Positions 8,992 to 16,172 of a stretch of 64,000 bases of DNA are shown piece after piece. The stretch's first letter is position 1. The number at the start of each line of letters is the position of its first letter. A model generated the notes under the pieces. That model saw nothing but the letters and a program-made list of their open reading frames with translations. It was not told where the DNA came from and ran no database searches. A program made the position numbers and the translations under genes. The stretch comes from Pseudomonadota bacterium (GTDB lineage Bacteria; Pseudomonadota; Gammaproteobacteria; Burkholderiales; Ferrovaceae): positions 30,316 through 94,315 of the forward strand of contig JAJZBQ010000007.1 in NCBI GenBank assembly GCA_021798835.1. Reading direction: 5' to 3'.

Positions 8992-10675
8992 GACCGCCCT
9001 GCTGGGAGCCGGGGCCATGTCAGTCGATATCGGCAATGTCATGGTGGCTCGAAATGACATTCAGGACGCTGTTGATGCAGGAGCCTTGCGTGGAGCTGAA
9101 ATGCTCTATACATCAGGCTCAACCAGCCCCAATTTTTCCATGATGACCAACAGTGCCAACTCTCCCGTTTATGTCGCCATCAACCAGAATGATGCCATCG
9201 GCCACCATGATACATTGACGGTCGATTCCAACTACTGGCAATCCATCAATTCCAACGCCCCCAGCAATGAACCGGCTGTCAGAGTTTCCATGACCAAGCA
9301 GGTCCACCTGTTTTTTGGGGGCATCATCGGCATGAGCGATATGAATGTGACGGCCACTGCGACCGCCATCGTACAAAACGCCTCGGCCTTGGGTATCGGT
9401 GGCACAAAACTGCCCATCGCCATCCCACAATGTGCTATCAATCAATACTGGAATAGTCAAGATCATCAACCCAAGAGCGATACGATTCAAATCGGGCCAA
9501 CACATACCTGCAACGGCGGTTCTGATAACAGCGATGGCAATGGCAATTCCGAGCATCAGGACCAGAATCCGTCGGATCATCAACCGAACAGTCAAAGCAG
9601 CCTGAATGATGTGGGACTACCGCACCCCGCCAGCCTGACCATACCCTCACCCCCACGAACAGTTTCCCCACGTCTGGTGCGCACAGATTTCTCTGATGGC
9701 TCAGGACAATGGAGAAGCGCGCTGGCTCGCACGGGTCAAACCGGACGCTTTCTACGCATCGATCAACAGCAAAACAGCGGGGCCGATCGCAATGGCAGTG
9801 CCAATCTGACACCGGGAACCGGTCAAGGTGCCGGGGGCCCTGGTAATGGAAGTGGTCCCGGCAATGGGGCAGGCCAAGGGCTGGGTCCCCATAACACACA
9901 GGACAATAGCAACAGAAACGATAGCAACAGCAGTAGTAGCAGTAGCAGCAACAGTTGCGTTACTGGTCAATTTACGACATTGACCTCACACCCGGATGAT
10001 AGCAATTTTGACCATGCTGAAAACGTCACCAAAGATGGAAATCCCGAAGATCTTCATGTCGGGGACTCCATCAACCTTTCCAGCAATGACTACTCCCCAT
10101 CAAGCAATACCAGTTCTGACAGCAACAGCGGAAATTCACAGGACAACAGTAATCAAGGGAGTCAGGGAAATCACAGCGACCAACAGCGTCAGCAACACCA
10201 TGGCCTGCTTGAGCCCGATCGTGCCATTTTACGCGCCACATTCAATCCTCCGCATCGTTTCACTATGCCGACCGGCTACCTGCGCGTAGACAGTAGCAAC
10301 CAAAATCAGGGGGACAGCGGGAGTAACCAAAACCAAGGGGACAACAATAGCCAAAATCAAGGGGACAACAGCCAAAAACAGGGCGATGGTCAACAAGGCA
10401 ATGGCGACCCTTATACCGCCATCAACGATTGTAGCGCTGCCGGCAACCATTCCTGCGAATATTCCATTGTGCCAGTTGTAAGCAACCCAACCAACAATGG
10501 CACAGGAAACCAGACCATCATTGGGTTTGCCTGTCTTCACGTGTTATCCGCCATAGATGGCACGATCAACGCCACGCTGTCCGCCGGCTGTGTCAGCAAC
10601 ACTACGGCCAGCAGCAGTGCTTCTTCATCGCAAACCGCCTGGGGTGTCGTCAGTCCACCCAGGCTTGCTCGTTAA
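8990..10675 (+). CDS. TadG-like protein lacking its N-terminal anchor; Asn/Gly/Ser/Gln-rich
   Basis: From the ATG at 8990 the first 40 residues match the conserved start of TadG/TadE-like pilus proteins (SVDIGNVMVARNDIQ, then DAVDAGALRGAEMLY). The basic residues and most of the membrane helix that should come first are absent, because the frame upstream belongs to the antisense of the cpaE fragment. The 561-residue product then becomes low-complexity: Gly/Asn-rich around 9780-9900, a run of serines around 9930, and four NQNQGD-like repeats at 10298-10387. Scattered cysteines and structured segments separate these. It ends just before a strong terminator. Either a truncated pseudo-tadG or a surface/matrix-like protein; I favour damage at the 5' end. 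Confidence 0.6.
   Translation: MTALLGAGAMSVDIGNVMVARNDIQDAVDAGALRGAEMLYTSGSTSPNFSMMTNSANSPVYVAINQNDAIGHHDTLTVDSNYWQSINSNAPSNEPAVRVSMTKQVHLFFGGIIGMSDMNVTATATAIVQNASALGIGGTKLPIAIPQCAINQYWNSQDHQPKSDTIQIGPTHTCNGGSDNSDGNGNSEHQDQNPSDHQPNSQSSLNDVGLPHPASLTIPSPPRTVSPRLVRTDFSDGSGQWRSALARTGQTGRFLRIDQQQNSGADRNGSANLTPGTGQGAGGPGNGSGPGNGAGQGLGPHNTQDNSNRNDSNSSSSSSSNSCVTGQFTTLTSHPDDSNFDHAENVTKDGNPEDLHVGDSINLSSNDYSPSSNTSSDSNSGNSQDNSNQGSQGNHSDQQRQQHHGLLEPDRAILRATFNPPHRFTMPTGYLRVDSSNQNQGDSGSNQNQGDNNSQNQGDNSQKQGDGQQGNGDPYTAINDCSAAGNHSCEYSIVPVVSNPTNNGTGNQTIIGFACLHVLSAIDGTINATLSAGCVSNTTASSSASSSQTAWGVVSPPRLAR
10298..10387 (+). repeat. In-frame NQNQGD-type repeats
   Basis: Four imperfect copies encode NQNQGD, NQNQGD, SQNQGD and SQKQGD, separated by two to four residues. 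At DNA level the units share a caaaa(t/c)ca(a/g)ggg(g/c)ga core. Such repeats are prone to slippage and could vary between strains. Confidence 0.8.
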
Positions 10676-10693
10676 CCCCCTGTTGCATCTATC

Positions 10694-10725
10694 AAGGGTG
10701 ACACGTAGTGTGTCACCCTTTTTTT
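10694..10725 (+). terminator. Rho-independent terminator after the TadG-like gene
   Basis: A perfect 9-bp stem GGGTGACAC / GTGTCACCC (10696-10704 and 10710-10718) with a 5-base loop is followed by seven T residues. Flanking AA/TT can extend the stem. It lies 18 bases past the TadG-like stop, and its T tract touches the stop codon of the convergent symporter gene. It serves the plus strand; the opposite strand has no T run. Confidence 0.9.
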
Positions 10726-12154
10726 ATCGGACGGATGGCCGCATCTGTACACCCTTGTAGCGACATTCCAGCCAGGAACCTCCTACCATACCCACTAGGC
10801 TCGCCATCAAGCCAGCCAATTGTGGGGGAACTAACGCATCTGGAGTCAAAAATTCTCCCGACAGCCAGACCCCGGTGCCAAGCAGCACCGAAGCCAAGCC
10901 ACCCCACGGGGTGGCACGCTTCCAGTAAACACCAAAGGCCAATGGAACGAATGCTGCCACCAGCGTCACCTGGTATGCATTTTCCACCATACTGAAAATC
11001 GAAGCCTGTGAATTCAGCGCGATTTCCGTAACCAATAGCGTAAACAAAAAAACCACCCAGCGCATGACCGTCAATAACTGTCGATCCGTCATGGTCGGGT
11101 AAAAACCCCGCACGATATTTTCTGCAAAAGTCACCGATGGTGCCAGCAGTGTTGCTGATGCACAACTTTTGATGGCGGATAACAGCGCACCGAAAAACAT
11201 GATCTGGGCAAATTGCGGCGCATGATGCAGAATCAGTTGCGGCAGTATCAACTGTGAATCTGAATCCAGGTAACGAGCCACCAGTGCCGGATCGATGCGT
11301 GTCGCGGAATAAGCCAGAAAAATGGGGATAAAAGCGAACAGAAAATACAGTACTCCTCCCAATACGGAGGCATTGCGTGCCGTCACCTCCGTATCCGACG
11401 AGGTGACACGCTGAAAAACATCCTGTTGTGGAATAGAGCCCAACATCATGGTGATCCAGGCTGTAAAAAAGGCGAGCACCTCTCCCCAGTGAAGACTGGG
11501 CCAGAAAGACAGCTTCCCTTGCTGTGCCGCTTGATGGACCACCGCAACCACACCACCCGCAGGCCCACTCAGGTCCCATCCGATATAAATCATGCCCAGC
11601 ATGATGATGATCATCTGGATGAAATCCGTGATAGCCACCGACAGCATGCCACCAAACAGGGTATACACCATGACCGTGGTGGCTCCCACCCACATCCCCA
11701 CTGCCTTGCTCATGGCGCCATCGGAGACCACATTGAACACCAGACCCAATGCCTTGATCTGGGCAGCTACCCACCCCAGATAAGAAATCACGATGCACAA
11801 CGTCACCAATATCTCTACGGAACGACCATACTGCCGCCGATAAAAATCTCCGATGGTCAACAATTTGCGTCGATATAATGGGCGCGCAAAAAACAATCCG
11901 ACAAGCACCAGACACAGAGAAGAACCAAAGGGATCAGCCACCACACCATGCAAACCTTCCTTGAGGAAAGTGGCTGGAATTCCCAGTACCGTTTCAGAAC
12001 CAAACCAGGTGGCAAAAACCGTGGCCGTCACCACGTACATGGGCATACGATGGCCAGCCGCCGCATAATCCGCCGTATTGCGTACCCGCAACGCGACGAT
12101 CAACCCAATCAGCACCGAAATCGCCCAATAACCAATGACAAACCACAACAACAT
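10724..12154 (-). CDS. Sodium:solute symporter (SSS family)
   Basis: 476 residues with about 13 hydrophobic segments and the general pattern of the SSS/SLC5 family, including an early R-(N)-T-A-D-Y-A-A-A-G-H segment (residues 24-35) and FATWFGSETVLGIP (47-60). These proteins use a sodium gradient to import small solutes such as proline, pantothenate, sugars or vitamins. The start is only five bases past the bioD stop, so it is the fourth gene of the biotin operon. Its substrate is unknown. Uptake of biotin, a biotin precursor or another carboxylate is an inference from position, noting that the animal multivitamin transporter SLC5A6 belongs to this superfamily. Confidence 0.88.
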   Translation of the reverse strand: MLLWFVIGYWAISVLIGLIVALRVRNTADYAAAGHRMPMYVVTATVFATWFGSETVLGIPATFLKEGLHGVVADPFGSSLCLVLVGLFFARPLYRRKLLTIGDFYRRQYGRSVEILVTLCIVISYLGWVAAQIKALGLVFNVVSDGAMSKAVGMWVGATTVMVYTLFGGMLSVAITDFIQMIIIMLGMIYIGWDLSGPAGGVVAVVHQAAQQGKLSFWPSLHWGEVLAFFTAWITMMLGSIPQQDVFQRVTSSDTEVTARNASVLGGVLYFLFAFIPIFLAYSATRIDPALVARYLDSDSQLILPQLILHHAPQFAQIMFFGALLSAIKSCASATLLAPSVTFAENIVRGFYPTMTDRQLLTVMRWVVFLFTLLVTEIALNSQASIFSMVENAYQVTLVAAFVPLAFGVYWKRATPWGGLASVLLGTGVWLSGEFLTPDALVPPQLAGLMASLVGMVGGSWLECRYKGVQMRPSVR

Positions 12155-12159
12155 GGCTG

Positions 12160-12861
12160 CTATTTCCTATTCTCGCCAACCGCCAACAGTGTTTCCCAAT
12201 CCAGCACCGAAGCCCCGGATTCTGGAGTGGCGGCATGGGGATAAACGCCAAGGAATGGTAAGGGAAGCCTCACCCTGAGCGTCTCCAGTTGCCCCTCTTC
12301 TTCTGCCAAATCAGGTTCCAGACGATTGGCCACCCAACCCACCCAAGGCACCGAACGCGATTGCAAGGCTTCGGCACTCAGCAAAGCATGATTGAGGCAC
12401 CCCAGCCTCAACCCCACCACGAGAACCACGGGTATGTCCAACGCCAAGGCCAAATCTACCATGTCCCCCTCTTCACTCAATGGAACCAGGACCCCCCCAG
12501 CTCCCTCGACCACCACCGCATCCGTGCAACCTTGCAATTGGTGAAATGCCTGCCTCAAGCAAGCAAAAGAAATCGTTACTCCCACCCGTCGCGCAGCCAA
12601 ATGAGGGGCCACGGCAGGCTCAAAAGAGTATGGATTCATCCACTGTGTCGGAACGGGAAGATCCATTCCCTTGATCCCCGAAGAAGAAGCCAGTTTCAGC
12701 GCACGAACATCCGAGTTTTCTCCATCATCCTCTACCCCTGTGGCCACGGGCTTCATCCCCAGCGCATGCAAACCACGCTGACGCAGGCCGTGGAGAAAGG
12801 CACAACCGACACGAGTCTTGCCCACCCCTGTATCCGTTCCCAATACCATCCAGGCTCTCAC
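12160..12861 (-). CDS. bioD: Dethiobiotin synthetase
   Basis: 233 residues. The P-loop GTDTGVGKT (residues 8-16) is the classic BioD motif. Further on come a substrate-contacting Lys in GMKPVATG (about 35-42), and EGAGGVLVPL (about 120-129), which carries the conserved EGAGG. BioD closes the ureido ring of 7,8-diaminononanoate with CO2 and ATP. The start overlaps the bioA stop by four bases (12858-12861). Operon order bioF-bioA-bioD covers three consecutive late steps of biotin synthesis; bioB is not in the window. Confidence 0.96.
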   Translation of the reverse strand: MRAWMVLGTDTGVGKTRVGCAFLHGLRQRGLHALGMKPVATGVEDDGENSDVRALKLASSSGIKGMDLPVPTQWMNPYSFEPAVAPHLAARRVGVTISFACLRQAFHQLQGCTDAVVVEGAGGVLVPLSEEGDMVDLALALDIPVVLVVGLRLGCLNHALLSAEALQSRSVPWVGWVANRLEPDLAEEEGQLETLRVRLPLPFLGVYPHAATPESGASVLDWETLLAVGENRK

Positions 12862-14156
12862 GCCAACACCTCATCCAACGCCATCACCGTCTCCCGAACC
12901 ACGAAATCCACCTCATCAGCCGAAATGGTCAAAGGAGGCATGAAGTACAACGTCGCTCCGATCGGTCGGACCAACACCCCACGGTTCCAGGCGCATACCG
13001 CCAGGCGACGTGAGAAATCTTCGGGCACATCCCTGCCATCAAATGCCCAGATCATGCCACACAGTCGCCCATGACGAAGATTCGGATGTTGCGTCAAGGG
13101 CGCCAACTGCTGCTTCAGTCCGGCTTGACGCGCCTGATTAAGCGCCAATATATCTGTACAATCAAAAAGATCCTGAACTGCCAGAGCCACCCGACACGCC
13201 AGCGGGTTCCCTGTGTAAGAGTGGGAATGCAGGAAGGCCCGATCAACCCCGGGCGCATAAAATGCCCGATAAATTTCATCCCGAGTCAGTACCACAGACA
13301 ATGGCAACATGCCCCCGGTAATGCCCTTGGACAAACAAAGAAAGTCTGGTACCACCCCGCACTGCTGATGGGCAAAAAATGTTCCCGTGCGCCCAAAACC
13401 TACCGCAATTTCGTCGGCGATCACATGCACCCCATATGTCTCACATAGCCGGGCCACCGCATGGACATAGTCCGGGGAATGAAACACCATGCCAGCCGCA
13501 CACTGTACCAACGGTTCCATCACCAAAGCCGCGAGGCATTCATGATGTCGTTCCAGCCAATCTTTCAGGCAGGCAAGAGAACTCGCCTCACTCCCATCGA
13601 CCCGACTATCCGGTGCAGGAATGACCCGTGCAGGACGAATCAATGCCGCGTAGGCTGTGCGAAACAACGGGATATCTGTCACTCCCAGTGCTCCTGCGGT
13701 CTCGCCATGATACCCCTGAGCAAGGGCAATAAACTGGTTTTTCTGACCATATCCTCGATTACGCCAGTAATGCACGCTCATCTTCAGGGCCATTTCAGTT
13801 GCGGAAGCCCCGTCCGAACCATAAAAAGCATGGCCCAGTTGTCCGCCTGTACGCTCACTCAAGCGCTCTGAAAGCGCCACCACCGGGGCATGTGTCATCC
13901 CCGCCAACATCACGTGATCCAGGCTATCCAGTTGATCCTTGAGCGCTGTGACCAGAGCCGGATGACGATGACCGAACAAATTGACCCACCAGGAACTGAT
14001 GGCATCGTAAACCCGATGGCCCTTATCTTCCCATAGCCACCCCCCTTCAGCACGCACCAGCGCGTGGGGCGGCTCCGACTCCAGCCACTGCATCTGCGTA
14101 CAAGGATGCCACACACTGCGCCGACTGCGCGCGGCCCAATCCATCTCCGTCTCCAT
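12858..14156 (-). CDS. bioA: Adenosylmethionine-8-amino-7-oxononanoate aminotransferase
   Basis: 432 residues from the ATG at 14156. This ATG shares one base with the bioF stop (TGATG) and has a strong ribosome-binding site (GGAGGAAGGAG) just upstream. Two earlier in-frame ATGs lie before or within that site and were rejected. It is a class III PLP aminotransferase: WHPCTQM at residues 16-22 (BioA signature), YGSDGASATEMALKM around 112-126, the Asp of IADEI at 248 and the PLP lysine Lys277 in LCLSKGITGG. It converts KAPA to DAPA using S-adenosylmethionine as amino donor. Full length, second gene of the operon. Confidence 0.96.
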   Translation of the reverse strand: METEMDWAARSRRSVWHPCTQMQWLESEPPHALVRAEGGWLWEDKGHRVYDAISSWWVNLFGHRHPALVTALKDQLDSLDHVMLAGMTHAPVVALSERLSERTGGQLGHAFYGSDGASATEMALKMSVHYWRNRGYGQKNQFIALAQGYHGETAGALGVTDIPLFRTAYAALIRPARVIPAPDSRVDGSEASSLACLKDWLERHHECLAALVMEPLVQCAAGMVFHSPDYVHAVARLCETYGVHVIADEIAVGFGRTGTFFAHQQCGVVPDFLCLSKGITGGMLPLSVVLTRDEIYRAFYAPGVDRAFLHSHSYTGNPLACRVALAVQDLFDCTDILALNQARQAGLKQQLAPLTQHPNLRHGRLCGMIWAFDGRDVPEDFSRRLAVCAWNRGVLVRPIGATLYFMPPLTISADEVDFVVRETVMALDEVLA

Positions 14157-15316
14157 CACTCCTTCCTCCATACCTGACTCAGCGCCGACACCAGACAATC
14201 CACCTGTTCCATCTCATGGACCGCCGACAGAGAAATCCTGAGCCTTGCCGTACCGTCCGGTACCGTGGGCGGACGAATAGGTGCTACCCAGATACCCAAT
14301 GCCTGCAGGGCCTCTGCCATTTTCATGACACGTCGGTTATCTCCCACCATAACAGGATGGATGGCCGTGACCGATGGCACAACTGGAAGCCCCTGTTCCC
14401 GCAACCCCATTTGCAATCGTTTACCCAGATTGCGCAACTGATCGCGACGAAATTCCTCGGCTCGTGCACACTCGATGGCCTTACGCGTTGCCGCACAAAC
14501 CAGTGGCGGCAGTGCCGTGGAAAACATGTGGGTGCGCGCGCGCTGGGCCAACCAATCAACCAAGGCCTGACTTCCCACCACGCCCGCTCCCGAACTCCCC
14601 AATGCCTTGCCAAAAGTCACCGTGGTCAATACATGCTCCCCCCGGATCCCCGACTCTGCCACACTCCCCCTTCCCTGAGCCCCCAAAACCCCCACACCAT
14701 GGGCATCATCGATCAATAACCCAGCACCATGACGCTCAGCCAGATCAGCCAGATCATGCAATGGAGCCACATCCCCATCCATGCTGAACACCCCGTCACT
14801 GATAATCCAGCGTTGACGCAAGGACGATTGTTGCAATGCCTGTTCCAGCGCGTTCATGTCCGCATGGGGATAAACCGTCAGCGCCCCTGGACGTGCCAGA
14901 CGAATCCCATCAATCAAACTGGCATGATTCAGCGCATCCGAAAAAACCGCCGTATTCTGATCCACCAAAACAGGGAGTACTCCCAGATGCGCCAGATACC
15001 CCGACGAAAAAACCAATGACCGCGCCTGCCCCAACCACTCGGCCAACTCCCGCTCCAACTCGGCCTGAACATCACTGTATCCGCAAACCAGTGCCGAAGC
15101 GCCGGCACCCACGCCATAATGCGTCAGTGCCGATGCCGCCGCCTCACGTACCCGTGGATCATTGGCCAACCCCAGATAATCATTGGAACAAAAAGCCAGC
15201 AATGTTCGACCATCACAAGTCAACTCCGCCCCTTGCGCACCCTGCACGGGTCGAAAACCACGCTGCAGTCCCGCACGTTGCCAAGCCTTCTGACGTTCTC
15301 GATAAAGGTTTATCAT
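14156..15316 (-). CDS. bioF: 8-amino-7-oxononanoate synthase
   Basis: 386 residues. A fold-type I PLP enzyme of the alpha-oxoamine synthase group: CSNDYLGL at residues 43-50, the IDDAHGVG motif at 202-209 (Asp203, His206), and the PLP lysine Lys237 in TFGKALGSSGAG. It condenses pimeloyl-ACP/CoA with L-alanine to give KAPA. First gene of the operon. The ATG at 15316 has no Shine-Dalgarno sequence, and a TATAAT box lies only seven bases upstream, so the transcript may be leaderless. The bioA start overlaps its stop. Confidence 0.96.
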   Translation of the reverse strand: MINLYRERQKAWQRAGLQRGFRPVQGAQGAELTCDGRTLLAFCSNDYLGLANDPRVREAAASALTHYGVGAGASALVCGYSDVQAELERELAEWLGQARSLVFSSGYLAHLGVLPVLVDQNTAVFSDALNHASLIDGIRLARPGALTVYPHADMNALEQALQQSSLRQRWIISDGVFSMDGDVAPLHDLADLAERHGAGLLIDDAHGVGVLGAQGRGSVAESGIRGEHVLTTVTFGKALGSSGAGVVGSQALVDWLAQRARTHMFSTALPPLVCAATRKAIECARAEEFRRDQLRNLGKRLQMGLREQGLPVVPSVTAIHPVMVGDNRRVMKMAEALQALGIWVAPIRPPTVPDGTARLRISLSAVHEMEQVDCLVSALSQVWRKE

Positions 15317-15322
15317 GCTGTG

Positions 15323-15328
15323 ATTATA
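15323..15328 (-). promoter_or_regulatory. Candidate -10 box for the bio operon
   Basis: Reading the minus strand, TATAAT ends seven bases before the bioF ATG. No good -35 is seen 16-18 bases further upstream. If used, transcription would begin at or beside the AUG, giving a leaderless message. Confidence 0.45.
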
Positions 15329-15340
15329 ACCGAGCAGACT

Positions 15341-15368
15341 TTGAGAACTGACGATAGCACTCTATAAT
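15341..15368 (+). promoter_or_regulatory. Sigma-70 promoter of fpr
   Basis: TTGAGA (15341-15346) and a perfect TATAAT (15363-15368) are separated by 16 bases. An AAGGA ribosome-binding site follows at 15379-15383. The promoter faces away from, and nearly abuts, the candidate bioF promoter. Confidence 0.7.
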
Positions 15369-15395
15369 GGAGTTTTGTAAGGACTTTTTTTGACC

Positions 15396-16172
15396 ATGGC
15401 CGCTTATACCACCGAAAAGATACTCTCAGTCCATCACTGGAACGATACCCTGTTCAGTTTCACCGTCACCCGTGACCCGGGGTTACGTTTTGAAAATGGT
15501 CATTTTGTCATGATCGGCCTCGAAGTCGATGGAAAACCTCTGACACGCGCCTACAGCATCGCCAGCGCCAACTATGAGGAACATCTGGAATTTCTCAGCA
15601 TCAAGGTGCCCGATGGCCCTCTTACCTCACGACTTCAGCATATCCAGGTAGGCGATTCCCTGCTGGTCAGCAAAAAACCCGTGGGAACACTGGTCATTCA
15701 TGACTTGCTCCCGGGAAAACACGCCTACCTGTTTTCCACAGGCACGGGACTGGCACCATTCATGAGCATCATCAAGGACCCGGAAACCTACGATCGCTTC
15801 GAAAAAGTCATTCTGGTTCACGGTGTCCGCCAGATCTCGGAACTGGCCTACCGCGATTTCATCCGCGAGGATTTGCCTGCCAACGAATTTTTTGGGGAAG
15901 AAGTGCGCAACAAATTGATCTATTACCCCACCGTTACCCGCGAAGAATTTGAAACCACCGGGCGCGTCACCACCCTCATCGAAAACGGCAAACTTTTTTC
16001 TGACATCGGCCTCCCCCCACTCGATCCAGCTGTGGATCGCGCCATGATCTGTGGTAGCCCTGGCATGCTCAAGGACATCTCGGCATTACTCACGGCCCGT
16101 GGCATGAAAATCTCAGGCGGGGTCGGGGAACCCGGTGACTTCGTCATTGAACGGGCCTTTGTCGAACGCTAG
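15396..16172 (+). CDS. fpr: Ferredoxin/flavodoxin-NADP+ reductase
   Basis: 258 residues starting MAAYTTEKILSVHHWN. It matches the length and layout of subclass I bacterial FPRs such as that of Azotobacter. The FAD-binding RAYSIAS motif lies near residue 51, the NADP-binding STGTGLAPF near 112 and CGSPGMLKD near 220. The C-terminus ends AFVER, as expected where the terminal residues stack on FAD. It transfers electrons between NADPH and ferredoxin or flavodoxin. A TTG at 15390 has better spacing to the AAGGA site (6 bases versus 12), so the start could be two codons earlier. Its TAG stop sits in a CTAG shared with the stop of the convergent RND gene. Confidence 0.94.
   Translation: MAAYTTEKILSVHHWNDTLFSFTVTRDPGLRFENGHFVMIGLEVDGKPLTRAYSIASANYEEHLEFLSIKVPDGPLTSRLQHIQVGDSLLVSKKPVGTLVIHDLLPGKHAYLFSTGTGLAPFMSIIKDPETYDRFEKVILVHGVRQISELAYRDFIREDLPANEFFGEEVRNKLIYYPTVTREEFETTGRVTTLIENGKLFSDIGLPPLDPAVDRAMICGSPGMLKDISALLTARGMKISGGVGEPGDFVIERAFVER

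Noticed and set aside
15306..15330. GGTT...AACC inverted repeat at bioF as a BirA operator
   Set aside because: The BirA operator has the opposite arm order (TTGTAAACC...GGTTTACAA) and better arms; only four bases match here.
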